DNA of 64,000 bases, taken from positions 345,429 to 409,428 of the forward strand of contig DAOTXR010000048.1 in assembly GCA_034435375.1 (NCBI GenBank). The letters run 5' to 3'. The notes beneath the pieces are model-generated. The model had not been told where the DNA came from and did not search any database. It saw only the letters and a program-made list of their open reading frames with translations. Shown here in pieces: positions 1 through 8,012 of the stretch; position 1 is the stretch's first letter; every line of letters begins with the position of its first letter. This DNA comes from DAOTXR01 sp034435375. Its GTDB lineage: Bacteria > Chloroflexota > Anaerolineae > Aggregatilineales > UBA3940. Made by a program: the position numbers and the translations under genes.

Positions 1-245
1 TGCGATAGTCGCGCTGCCCGTGTCGTGCCAGCTTGCTAATAGATTCCGATTATTTAATGAAGTCGGTACTAATACTTTCGTGGTGAGTCCACTCGCCGAT
101 TTTCAGGCCCTGCCAGGGGAGTGATAACGCGAAAACGTCCTGCAGGCAGAAGCCTGGTAGGCTGAGAGAGAACGGCAGGCGAACCCGGCAAGGACACTTG
201 CTGGGGTGTGTCAAGGGCAAGAGATAGCCTTGCCCGTGTCGGGTT
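1..245. other. Non-coding, hairpin-rich region
   Basis: No convincing gene is visible. The stretch contains a chain of short inverted repeats: GGTGAG-TCCA-CTCGCC (82-97), CCCT-GCC-AGGG (108-118), CAGGC-AGAA-GCCTG (143-156), GGGCAAG/CTTGCCC (215-235), and an enclosing pairing AACCC (182-186) with GGGTT (241-245) next to GACAC/GTGTC. This density suggests a structured RNA, but I could not match it to RNase P, tmRNA, 6S RNA or a common riboswitch. The only open frame here (minus strand, 69-260) has no recognisable protein features. Confidence 0.35.
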
Positions 246-246
246 A

Positions 247-273
247 GCTGCGGCCCGCAATCTCTGGGCCAGC
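247..273 (-). terminator. Terminator-like hairpin after the efflux operon
   Basis: The arms GCTG(c)GGCCC and GGGCCAGC flank a 9-nt loop, starting 8 bp beyond the stop codon of the last gene of the minus-strand efflux operon. No clear U-tract follows, so it may act as a weak terminator or an mRNA 3'-end stabiliser. Confidence 0.45.
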
Positions 274-280
274 CAGGCTA

Positions 281-1594
281 CTACGGCACCCTGATCAGCA
301 CATCAGCAGGCATACCAGGCTTGAGTCTGCCATCCGCGTTATCGATGCTGATCTCAACGGCAAACACCAGATTGACGCGCTCTTCCTCAGTCTGTACGTT
401 GCGTGGCGTGAATTCGGCCTCCCGTGCGATCAGCGCGACCTGGCCGGAGAATGTCTCGCCGGGATAGGAGTCCACCTCGATATCTACTTGGGCGCCCAAC
501 CGTACCTGCCCAAGATCGGTCTCAGGAATGTAGACGACCAGCTTAAGCTCGGTCAGATCGGCAATGGTCAGCAGAGGTACGCCCGGCGAGGCCGTCTCCC
601 CGGCGGCGATAGCGCGTGTAGTAACTACGCCATCGATTGGGGCGGCGAGCGACAAACGGGCGATCTGGGTATCAACTTGAGCGAGCTGTGCCTTTGCCAG
701 ATCGACCTGTGCCTGCGCAATGGCAATCTCCTCTGGGAGCGGTCCGGCTACTAACAAATCGTATTGAGCCTGGGCCAACTGGACCTGTCCCTCGGCGATG
801 GCGATCTGAGCCTGGGCCTGGTGTGCTTGCGCAATCAGCGCCAGTGGACGCTGACGCTGAGCCTGGAGAAGCTGTAGCTTCTTAACCGCGCCATCGTAGG
901 CTGCCTGAGCCGCTGCTAGTTGGGCCACCAGATTCTCTCGCGAGAGGGCCAGATAATCGCGGCGGGTTGGATCGTCCACGCCGCTCTCCTCAACCTGGAG
1001 GGCTTCGTATTCCACCTCCCGGATCGCGCCCTGAATTTGGGCCACCTGCTGCGCTGCGGTGTCTACGTCGAGTTGCGCCGCAGCGATTTGCACGTCAATC
1101 TCGCGTGGGTTTGAGACGGCAGCCCAGGCCTGCCTCGAAGCGCGTTGCGCGCCCTCCAGTTCAGCTTGGGCCATATCGAGAGTGGCTTGCGCCGCGGCGA
1201 TCTCTTCTTCAGTCGGTTCGGCTATGAGATCTGCCAGGTTAGCCTCAGCAACCGTGACGGCAGCCTCAGCCTGCTGACGAGCTGACTGGAGTAGGGTGTC
1301 ATCCAGCTTCACAACTATCTGGCCAGCGGTCACGGTATCGGCCTCGTCTACCAGCACCTGTGCTACCCGTCCTCCCGTCTCAGCTACAACGCTGACCTCT
1401 TGAGCCTCGATGAAACCGGAGGCGTGGATTCCATCCTCTCCTGAAGCGACGGTTGCGGTCTCCTGGCCAGGCAGAGGGGGGACGACTGTGAGTTGGCCCG
1501 AACATCCCGGGCTGATCAGGGCAACCACGACCAAAAGCGCAATACCAATCAGTCGGCTTGACCGTTGATTCATTGTGTAACTACAGTCCTTCAT
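281..1594 (-). CDS. HlyD-family efflux adaptor, predicted lipoprotein
   Basis: Periplasmic-adaptor (membrane fusion) protein of 437 residues, last gene of the TetR-ABC efflux operon. The N-terminus has a lipoprotein signal with lipobox ISPGC (Cys31), followed by a barrel-sandwich (lipoyl-like) half around residues 52-100. A long Ala/Gln/Glu-rich alpha-helical hairpin runs over about 105-310, and the second half of the lipoyl and beta-barrel domains begins near APIDGVV at about 320. The family links an inner-membrane transporter to the cell exterior. A second ATG at 1573 gives a more typical signal peptide, so the start is uncertain. It is a paralogue of the upstream adaptor and shares its C-terminal ending (FTPRNVQT, LKPGMPAD). 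No outer-membrane factor lies nearby, which fits a host lacking a classical outer membrane (inference). Confidence 0.88.
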   Translation of the reverse strand: MKDCSYTMNQRSSRLIGIALLVVVALISPGCSGQLTVVPPLPGQETATVASGEDGIHASGFIEAQEVSVVAETGGRVAQVLVDEADTVTAGQIVVKLDDTLLQSARQQAEAAVTVAEANLADLIAEPTEEEIAAAQATLDMAQAELEGAQRASRQAWAAVSNPREIDVQIAAAQLDVDTAAQQVAQIQGAIREVEYEALQVEESGVDDPTRRDYLALSRENLVAQLAAAQAAYDGAVKKLQLLQAQRQRPLALIAQAHQAQAQIAIAEGQVQLAQAQYDLLVAGPLPEEIAIAQAQVDLAKAQLAQVDTQIARLSLAAPIDGVVTTRAIAAGETASPGVPLLTIADLTELKLVVYIPETDLGQVRLGAQVDIEVDSYPGETFSGQVALIAREAEFTPRNVQTEEERVNLVFAVEISIDNADGRLKPGMPADVLIRVP

Positions 1595-1668
1595 ACATAC
1601 CCGCCGCAGTTAGAAGTCACCGCTTGATTTGACTCTGGATTGTATGAGACACCATCGGAGTGTTCCCC

Positions 1669-3009
1669 TCACTGTTGCTCGAAGAACGCATCGGCTGGCA
1701 TACCGGGCTTTAAGGCATGATCAGGATTGTTGATCCTGATCTTGATGGCGTATACCAGATTGACGCGCTCTTCGCGCGTCTGCACGTTGCGCGGGGTGAA
1801 CTCGGCCTCATCGGAGATGTAGACCACCGTACCTGGGAACTGCCTGGTGGGGAACGAGTCAACTGTGATGTCAGCTGCCTGATTGAGCGCAACTTGGTCC
1901 AATCGGTCTTCCGCAATGTATACGGTCAGGGTAACCGTGTCTAGGTTGGCCAGCGTCACAAGGGGCACGGTGGGCGCAGCCAGCTCGCCCACATGGATCG
2001 ATTGCTGAAGGATGGCTCCCCCGATGGGTGCATAGAGCGTCATACGCCCGATTTGGGTTTCAACTGCGGCAAGAGCAGCCTGAGCCTCCTCAACGCGGGC
2101 GTCGGCCATTCGGACCTGTTCATCGGTCGGGCCGGCCCGCAGGTTGTCAAGTTGGGCCTGGGCCTGGGCCAGGCTGGCTTTGGCGCTGTCGAGTGCTGTC
2201 TGGGCCTCGATCACCTGAGCCTCAAGCTGCTGGGGGTCGTTGATTAGGTTGCGCACCGCTGCCAGCAGCGCCTGTGCGGCCTCAAGCGAGGCCTGGGCAT
2301 TGTTGAGATTCTCTGTAGCGGTCTCATAGCGAATGGGCGCCAGGGCCAGGTCCATGGGAACCCAAAGGTCAAGCCCATAGCGCGCTTCCATACTCACAAT
2401 GTAGTTGGTCTGATCTCTTAGAACCTGGACTGATTTATCAGCAGTCCGAAGTTGAACGCCTGCCGCGTTGACCTGATGCTGAGCTACAGCAGCCTGTGTC
2501 TCAGCTTGCGCCAATTGAATTTGGAGTTCCTGGGGGTTGTTGCGGATCGCCACTGCATCCTGGAGTGCTAGATCGGCAGCGTCCACTGCCGCTTGGGCAA
2601 TGGCAACCTGGGCTTCGGCCTGACGAATGATTTCCTCGCGTGCGCCTGCTCGGAGTAGGTCACGCTGCGCGACAGTGATATCCAACTGAGCTTGAGCCGC
2701 GTCACGTTGCGCTTCAAGCAGTGCTGTATCGAGTTGCACCAGTACATCGCCAGCCTGTACCTCGTCACCCTCGTCAAACGGGAGCGCTACAACCCGTCCG
2801 CCAAGCTCTGCGGCGACCTCAACCTCCTCTGCTTCGATGAAACCAGAGGCCAGCAGCTGGCCCGAAGATGAACTATTGTCAACGTTCAATTGTGCAAGAA
2901 GCTGCCCCCGTGCTCTGGCGTTCGTGCCGTAATAGATCAGGCCTACTACGATGGCCACCAATACTATGCCGATCAGCGCCAACCCAATTACCAGACGTCG
3001 TCTGTTCAT
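1669..3009 (-). CDS. HlyD-family efflux adaptor, membrane-anchored
   Basis: Second adaptor subunit (446 residues), just downstream of the ATPase genes. It has an N-terminal transmembrane helix (about 7-27) instead of a lipobox. Then come the biotinyl-lipoyl-like motif (ASGFIEAEEVEVAAELGG), a long coiled-coil hairpin (about 115-320) rich in AQAQL-type repeats, and a C-terminal barrel starting at APIGGAIL. The architecture matches adaptors of YbhFSR/YhiI-type ABC exporters. The start ATG lies 3 bp from the stop of the ATPase gene, indicating one transcript. Two adaptors for one permease is unusual; they could form a hetero-oligomer or serve alternative complexes. Confidence 0.88.
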   Translation of the reverse strand: MNRRRLVIGLALIGIVLVAIVVGLIYYGTNARARGQLLAQLNVDNSSSSGQLLASGFIEAEEVEVAAELGGRVVALPFDEGDEVQAGDVLVQLDTALLEAQRDAAQAQLDITVAQRDLLRAGAREEIIRQAEAQVAIAQAAVDAADLALQDAVAIRNNPQELQIQLAQAETQAAVAQHQVNAAGVQLRTADKSVQVLRDQTNYIVSMEARYGLDLWVPMDLALAPIRYETATENLNNAQASLEAAQALLAAVRNLINDPQQLEAQVIEAQTALDSAKASLAQAQAQLDNLRAGPTDEQVRMADARVEEAQAALAAVETQIGRMTLYAPIGGAILQQSIHVGELAAPTVPLVTLANLDTVTLTVYIAEDRLDQVALNQAADITVDSFPTRQFPGTVVYISDEAEFTPRNVQTREERVNLVYAIKIRINNPDHALKPGMPADAFFEQQ

Positions 3010-3012
3010 ACA

Positions 3013-3999
3013 TTAATCTTCTCTACGAACGCAGGAGATAAACACATCCTCCAGCGAGGGTGAGATCACGGCCATGGGGCCCGGATCGATGCCCTGCTGG
3101 CGGAGCAGTTGTGCGATGGCATCCAGGTATCGCTCAACCTGTGGTGCGATGAGGTGAACCTGGGAGCCATACAACGCGACCTCTTCGAGCGGCAGCAGAC
3201 CAGAGTGCTGCGCTTCGGTTAGCGCGGCCATGGCCTGTGCGGTGTCACTCGGTGTCAGCTCAAGGACCTGGCCGTTCATCATGGTGTCTTTGATGTGTTG
3301 AGGAGAGCCACGTGCGATAATGTGACCATCATGAATGAAGGCCAGCTCCTCGCAGTGCTCGGCCTCATCCATGTAGTGGGTGGTGACGAAAATGGTCACA
3401 CCCGATGCAGTGATCTCGTACAGCAGGTCCCAGAATGCGCGTCGCGAGACGGGGTCTACACCCGCTGTTGGCTCATCCAGGAACACCAGATCAGGCTCAT
3501 GGAGAATAGCCGCGCCCAACGCCAGGCGCTGACGCCACCCCCCTGACAGATTCTTGGTGCGCTCACGTTCACGGCCTTTTAGGTTCGCCATCTGTACGGC
3601 AAATTCGATCCGCTCGCGCAGGTGTTCCCCCTTGAGTCCATAGGTCCGTCCGTAGAAACGCAGGTTCTCTAGCACAGTCAGGTCGTCGTATAGGCTGAAG
3701 CGCTGCGACATGTAACCCAACCGGGGCCGGACCCGCTCCGGCTGTCGCGACACGTTGCAGCCCAGGACGGTCGCTGTGCCCTCGCTGGGGCGCAGCAGCC
3801 CCAGCAGCATCCGGATAGTGGTTGTCTTGCCAGAGCCATTCGGCCCCAGGAAGCCAAAGATCTGGCCTCGTTTGACCTTGAAGGAGGTATGGTCAACAGC
3901 CCGGAAGCTGCCGAAATCCTTCGTCAGGTTGTCAACGACGATGGCGTATCCATCGTCGCCGCCGCAGGGCGACGTAGTCGTGGGTCCGGATGAGGACAT
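3013..3999 (-). CDS. ABC-2 type exporter, ATP-binding protein (second)
   Basis: Nucleotide-binding subunit of about 328 residues. Walker A GPNGSGKTT, Q-loop region GYMSQRFSLYDDL, signature LSGGWRQR, Walker B LVFLDEPTAGVDP and a switch His in TTHYMDEAEH are all visible, so it should hydrolyse ATP. The C-terminal ~90 residues form the extra domain typical of CcmA/YbhF-like drug exporters. I chose the ATG at 3999, one base after the TAA of the preceding gene, with GCGAGG as ribosome site; an in-frame ATG at 4026 would overlap that gene. Together with the next ATPase it resembles the two halves of E. coli YbhF split into separate genes. Confidence 0.9.
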   Translation of the reverse strand: MSSSGPTTTSPCGGDDGYAIVVDNLTKDFGSFRAVDHTSFKVKRGQIFGFLGPNGSGKTTTIRMLLGLLRPSEGTATVLGCNVSRQPERVRPRLGYMSQRFSLYDDLTVLENLRFYGRTYGLKGEHLRERIEFAVQMANLKGRERERTKNLSGGWRQRLALGAAILHEPDLVFLDEPTAGVDPVSRRAFWDLLYEITASGVTIFVTTHYMDEAEHCEELAFIHDGHIIARGSPQHIKDTMMNGQVLELTPSDTAQAMAALTEAQHSGLLPLEEVALYGSQVHLIAPQVERYLDAIAQLLRQQGIDPGPMAVISPSLEDVFISCVRRED

Positions 4000-4000
4000 G

Positions 4001-4975
4001 TTATACCTCGCCTGCGCCGCCAGCATTGCTCAATCCAGCAGAACGCCGCCGGATCAGTGAGACGAAGGCTTCCTCAACGCGGGGCTCAACTTCACGCATG
4101 GTCTCAATGCGAATGCCAGCGTGGGTCAGTGTCTCAGCAATCAGACGCTTGCCAGCCTCCACTTCGTCCACAAATACGTGCAGGAGTTGCCCATAGGACT
4201 GGACCTCATTGATCTGGGGCGTATTGCGTAGCACGGTCCGTGCCTTAAGCCGATCGCTGGACTGAACCTGAATCACTCTGCCGGGGACGCGTTGCCGAAT
4301 GGCAGTTGGCGTGTCGCACTCGACCAGTCGGCCTTCGTACATCAGCCCGATGCGCGAGCAGCGCTCGGCCTCGTCCATATATGGCGTGCTGACTACAATG
4401 GTCACGCCCTGCACATGCAGGTTGGTGAGAATATCCCAGAACTCGCGGCGCGACACAGGGTCCACGCCGGTGGTTGGCTCATCCAGATAGAGAATCTCCG
4501 GCTCATGGATGAGAGTGCAGGCCAGGCCAAGCTTCTTCTGCATACCGCCGGAAAGTTGCCCCGCCCGCCGCTTGCGGAACTGGCTGAGCCGAGCGAAGGC
4601 TAGCAACCGCTCGATCCGCTCTTTGCGAACCTTGCCAGAGACACCAAACACGTCGGCGAAGAAATTGATGTTCTCCTCAACAGACAGATCGCGGTACAGG
4701 CTGAAAGACTGCGCCATATACCCGATCCGTTCCTTGATCGCCTCCGGGTCGCGCGTTGTGTCGTAACCCGCGACCATAGCCGCGCCATCCGAGGGGTCCA
4801 TGATGGCCGCCAACAGCCGTAGCGTGGTGGTCTTGCCCGCCCCGTCCGGCCCAACTAACCCGAATATCTCACCCCGATAGATGGTCATATCCAGGCTGTC
4901 GACTGCCACCGTCTTGCCAAACTCGCGCCGCAGCTGTCGAGTTTCGATGATGGGTTCATGGTGATTGTTATTCAT
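4001..4975 (-). CDS. ABC-2 type exporter, ATP-binding protein (first)
   Basis: Nucleotide-binding subunit (324 residues). Walker A GPDGAGKTT sits at residues 42-50. Q-loop GYMAQSFSLYRDL, signature LSGGMQKK and Walker B ILYLDEPTTGVDP are intact. The His-switch position reads STPYMDEAER, with Pro where the sister ATPase has His, so this half may be the less active partner. That would make an asymmetric ATPase heterodimer, a common arrangement in split exporters (inference). It is encoded between the permease and the second ATPase, with 31 bp to the former and 1 bp to the latter. Confidence 0.9.
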   Translation of the reverse strand: MNNNHHEPIIETRQLRREFGKTVAVDSLDMTIYRGEIFGLVGPDGAGKTTTLRLLAAIMDPSDGAAMVAGYDTTRDPEAIKERIGYMAQSFSLYRDLSVEENINFFADVFGVSGKVRKERIERLLAFARLSQFRKRRAGQLSGGMQKKLGLACTLIHEPEILYLDEPTTGVDPVSRREFWDILTNLHVQGVTIVVSTPYMDEAERCSRIGLMYEGRLVECDTPTAIRQRVPGRVIQVQSSDRLKARTVLRNTPQINEVQSYGQLLHVFVDEVEAGKRLIAETLTHAGIRIETMREVEPRVEEAFVSLIRRRSAGLSNAGGAGEV

Positions 4976-5006
4976 ATCTATTCTGTATTCTCCAACCTAT
5001 ATCTAC

Positions 5007-6116
5007 TCAGTCCAGGCTCTTACGGAATCTCCTTGATGCTAGGATCAAGACAAGCGTGCTGAATATGGCCAAGATAAGGACCTCTGTCCGCAGTACCGAC
5101 AACCCGACTCCCTTCAACACAATGCCCCGGATGATGATCAGCATGTAGCGCAGCGGCACCAAGTAGCTGAGCACGTGTAACGCAGCAGGCATTGCTTCCA
5201 GGGGAAACAAAAACCCTGAGAGAAAAATGGATGGCAGAATGACCATAAAGCTCATCAACATGGCTTCCTGCTGGGTGTTGGTGGCGGCGGAGATCAGAAT
5301 ACCGACCCCCAGCGCTCCCACCAGAAACAGGATCGACAGCGCCAGCAGCAGCCACACGCTGCCCTGAATCGGTACGCCAAACCAGAACACCCCCACCAGC
5401 AGCACTTCCAGCAGGTCGAAGAAAGTGACGAGGACATAGGGCGTTGTCTTGCCCAGGACCAACTCTGCCGGGCGAATAGGCGTTGCAATCAATTGCTCCA
5501 TCGTGCCATGTTCGCGCTCCCGCACGATGGCCACTGCCGTCAGGAGGGTGGCCAGGAACTGCAAGATCAACCCCATCAGGGCAGGAATCATGAAATTGGC
5601 GCTTTTCAGGTCCGGGTTATACAAGACCCTGGGCGTGATTTTTAACCCGGAGGGACGAGCAGCACCCATCGGTGGCACGGGAGAAGTCTGACCTTGGGTC
5701 GTCCGTAGGGCGGCAGCCAGGATGGTATTGGCAACCATGGGATCAGAACCATCGATCACCAGCTCCAGTTCGTGAGGCTGGTTGCTGGAGAAGCTGGCAG
5801 CAAATCCCTCCGGGATAATCAGCGCCGCGCGGATCCGCCCCGCATCCATCAAATCAAGGATTCGCCCCTCGCTGCCCACGTGCTCAGTCACATCGAAGTA
5901 GTCAGTCTCATTGACCGTCTCGATCAGCCTAGTGGTGATGATCGTCTGATCCTGATCCCACACTGCTATGGCGATGTTCTGGACATTGGTGTTGGCCACA
6001 TAGCCGAGCATGACCATTTGAATCGCCGGGATGGCAAAGATCAGCACCAGCGTGTTGCGGTCACGGAAAATGTGTAAGAATTCCTTGCGCATGATGGCCA
6101 GTGTACGCTCGATCAT
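5007..6116 (-). CDS. ABC-2 type transporter permease
   Basis: Membrane subunit of the efflux system, about 369 residues. It has an N-terminal cytoplasmic stretch (MRKEFLHIFRDRNTL), a first transmembrane helix, a large extracytoplasmic loop (about 50-190) and five further hydrophobic segments in the C-terminal half. This is the ABC2_membrane_3 (YhhJ/YbhR) layout. The motif EREHGTMEQLIATPIRPAEL, typical of the coupling region, follows the second helix. The ATG at 6116 is preferred because AGGAAA lies upstream; an ATG at 6149 directly abuts the TetR stop codon. Only one permease gene is present, so the channel is probably a homodimer. Confidence 0.9.
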   Translation of the reverse strand: MIERTLAIMRKEFLHIFRDRNTLVLIFAIPAIQMVMLGYVANTNVQNIAIAVWDQDQTIITTRLIETVNETDYFDVTEHVGSEGRILDLMDAGRIRAALIIPEGFAASFSSNQPHELELVIDGSDPMVANTILAAALRTTQGQTSPVPPMGAARPSGLKITPRVLYNPDLKSANFMIPALMGLILQFLATLLTAVAIVREREHGTMEQLIATPIRPAELVLGKTTPYVLVTFFDLLEVLLVGVFWFGVPIQGSVWLLLALSILFLVGALGVGILISAATNTQQEAMLMSFMVILPSIFLSGFLFPLEAMPAALHVLSYLVPLRYMLIIIRGIVLKGVGLSVLRTEVLILAIFSTLVLILASRRFRKSLD

Positions 6117-6149
6117 TGCTCTTTTCCTGTCAAGCTCTCCCGCACCCAT

Positions 6150-6779
6150 TCAGGCATCCGGCCTGCGCAAGGCTGCGCCTTCCATCAAGATATCTAGCAC
6201 TCTAGCCCGCGCCTCCTGGCTGGCAGGCAAGCCTGGTAGCAGTGGCTGCTCGTCCGCGTAGGCGATCAGATCGGTCACGACATAGCCGATCATCAGGCTG
6301 ATGAACAATCGCATCAGGATCAGGTAGTCCATATCCTCGCGCAGCCCCCCTGCAGCCCGCACGCGGGCCATGAACCGCTCAAATTCCGGGATCACCTGAC
6401 CTGCAAGCAGGCGGATAGTGCTGCCGTGAAACTCGCGCATGTCGGTCAGCACCAGCGCAAAGATATCGATGTTCTCACGTGCAATGGTCAGCAGGCGAGT
6501 GAAAGCGTCATTTAACATTTCCGGCCCGCTGTTGCCCACAATACTATCCAGCGCACCTAGGATTGGCGAGTTAGGGATACGCGCCTGAAGCAAAGCCCGG
6601 AAGATATCCTCTTTGCTGTTGAAATGATTATAGATTCCACCCAGGGCGATCCCAGCCGCGTGCGCAATCTGGCGCATGCTGGTGCCATTGTAGCCGTTCT
6701 CTAGGAAAAGCCGCTGCGCAGCGTCCAGGATAGCCTGGCGAGTGCGTTCACCGCGTGTCAGGACCCGCGTGTCTGGCAA
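6150..6779 (-). CDS. TetR/AcrR-family transcriptional repressor
   Basis: First gene of the efflux operon (209 residues). The N-terminal helix-turn-helix is canonical: AAQRLFLENGYNGTSM then IAHAAGIALGGIYNHF at about 20-55. The C-terminal all-helical ligand domain is divergent, as usual. It begins with a TTG codon preceded by GGAGAG; no nearby ATG fits. A perfect palindrome overlaps its own promoter (see the site at 6811-6828), so it very likely represses itself and the downstream transporter genes until an effector binds. Confidence 0.9.
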   Translation of the reverse strand: MPDTRVLTRGERTRQAILDAAQRLFLENGYNGTSMRQIAHAAGIALGGIYNHFNSKEDIFRALLQARIPNSPILGALDSIVGNSGPEMLNDAFTRLLTIARENIDIFALVLTDMREFHGSTIRLLAGQVIPEFERFMARVRAAGGLREDMDYLILMRLFISLMIGYVVTDLIAYADEQPLLPGLPASQEARARVLDILMEGAALRRPDA

Positions 6780-6810
6780 TGTGCTCTCCGGTCAACAGGC
6801 TGTTCTGAAG

Positions 6811-6828
6811 TGAACGAACGACCGTTCA
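6811..6828. promoter_or_regulatory. TetR-type operator
   Basis: TGAACG-AACGAC-CGTTCA is an inverted repeat with 6-bp arms. It lies 32 bp upstream of the tetR start and immediately downstream of that gene's -10 element. This is the size and character of AcrR-type operators, so binding here should block tetR/efflux transcription. Confidence 0.75.
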
Positions 6829-6829
6829 T

Positions 6830-6859
6830 ATTATATCGTCTGTCACTTGTGTGGGGCAA
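6830..6859 (-). promoter_or_regulatory. Promoter of the TetR-efflux operon
   Basis: Read on the minus strand there is TTGCCC (6859-6854), an 18-bp spacer and a perfect TATAAT (6835-6830). The operator follows directly, so the repressor would cover the start site. TTGCCC also precedes the -10 box of the divergent esterase gene. Confidence 0.6.
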
Positions 6860-6895
6860 GGATTACCGGAGTCCTAGAGTATGGCCGCTGCGTGT

Positions 6896-6925
6896 TTGCC
6901 CGTCCACGCATCGGGCGGCTATAAT
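6896..6925 (+). promoter_or_regulatory. Promoter of the esterase gene, probably leaderless
   Basis: TTGCCC (6896-6901), an 18-bp spacer and TATAAT (6920-6925). Transcription should start near 6932, only one or two bases before the GTG start codon at 6934, so the mRNA would carry no ribosome-binding site. Confidence 0.55.
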
Positions 6926-6933
6926 TCCTGCCC

Positions 6934-7995
6934 GTGGACAATATCACCAAATCTCTGACGTTGCTGATCCTGCTCCTCTCGTCGCTAGGCGTGGCGGGCT
7001 GTGAGAAGCTCCAACTAGGTTACTACCTGACGCCGGAAAACTATCCCACCCCCCTGCCGACCCGGACTTTAGCCCTGGCTCCCGCGACGCCTACCCAGCC
7101 GACGGCCACGCCGGTATCTACGGTCCGGATCATACCTACCGATACACTGACGCCGCTGCCCTCACCCACTGTTCCGCCCACCCCCACGGCCACAATGATT
7201 CCTTGCACGGAGATCGAGGGGAGGATCGTGCTCGACTCGTTTATAAGTCAGATCACTGGGCGCGAGTTCCATTACCGGATCTACCTACCGCCGTGCTACA
7301 CCTATACTGGACGGCGCTACCCATACATTATCATGCTGCATGGGCTGGTGCCTGGCACTGACCTGATGAACGACTCCCAGTGGGACGATCTGGGGCTGGA
7401 TGAAGCTGCTAACCAGGGCTACGTTCAGGGCGAGCTTCCACCGATGATCCTGGTCATGCCCAACGGGAACGACGCAGGAGACTACGGCTACGATCAAGCC
7501 GATCTGCCTGAGGTGATCGTCAACGAGTTGATCCCGCTTGTTGAGAGCCGCTTCTGCACGTGGAACGATCCTGCGCGGCGGGCCATCGGCGGGCTGTCGC
7601 GTGGCGCGTACTGGGCCTACTGGATCGTCTTCAGCCACCCCAACCTGTTCACTCGAGTGGGCGGTCATAGCCCGTTCTTCTATGAGCCGGAGTTCGACTC
7701 GGATAAAAACCCTAACAACTTGGTTGATACAGCGCCGGGTATCGAGCAGTTGACGATGTACTTTGACCACGGGGCGCAGGATTACGTTGGGGACAGTGTA
7801 CGTGCATTTGTGGCGCGGCTAAGGCGGCGCGGCATTGAACCGGAGTACGTGGTCAACTCGACTGGCGCTCACGAGGTGGAGTATTGGGCAGCGCACACTA
7901 CCGACTATCTGCTATACTACGCCGCCGAGTGGCCGCGTGAGGTGCAGGACTTCCCAGTCTGCCAGGAGCCAGGCTCGACGGATGGCGGCAACTGA
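6934..7995 (+). CDS. Putative esterase, lipoprotein (alpha/beta hydrolase)
   Basis: Secreted, lipid-anchored hydrolase of 353 residues. A signal peptide ends in lipobox GVAGC (Cys23). A Thr/Pro-rich linker (about 36-90) follows, then an esterase-D/PF00756-like alpha/beta-hydrolase domain. Seen motifs: MLHGL (oxyanion strand), GLSRGA with the nucleophile Ser in G-x-S-x-G, and a late GAHEVEYW that can supply the catalytic His. The substrate is unknown; the family includes feruloyl and acyl esterases. It starts with GTG because no other start precedes the signal peptide. Confidence 0.82.
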   Translation: MDNITKSLTLLILLLSSLGVAGCEKLQLGYYLTPENYPTPLPTRTLALAPATPTQPTATPVSTVRIIPTDTLTPLPSPTVPPTPTATMIPCTEIEGRIVLDSFISQITGREFHYRIYLPPCYTYTGRRYPYIIMLHGLVPGTDLMNDSQWDDLGLDEAANQGYVQGELPPMILVMPNGNDAGDYGYDQADLPEVIVNELIPLVESRFCTWNDPARRAIGGLSRGAYWAYWIVFSHPNLFTRVGGHSPFFYEPEFDSDKNPNNLVDTAPGIEQLTMYFDHGAQDYVGDSVRAFVARLRRRGIEPEYVVNSTGAHEVEYWAAHTTDYLLYYAAEWPREVQDFPVCQEPGSTDGGN

Positions 7996-8012
7996 CAGAG
8001 GTATGAACCGGC

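Noticed and set aside
82..150. Possible cobalamin or TPP riboswitch (GGTGAGTCC, later GCTGAGAGAG)
   Set aside because: Only short fragments match. The conserved core of either riboswitch cannot be aligned, and no vitamin gene is adjacent.
69..260. Minus-strand frame of 63 codons in the left non-coding region
   Set aside because: No convincing ribosome site or motif; the region is better explained by its inverted repeats.
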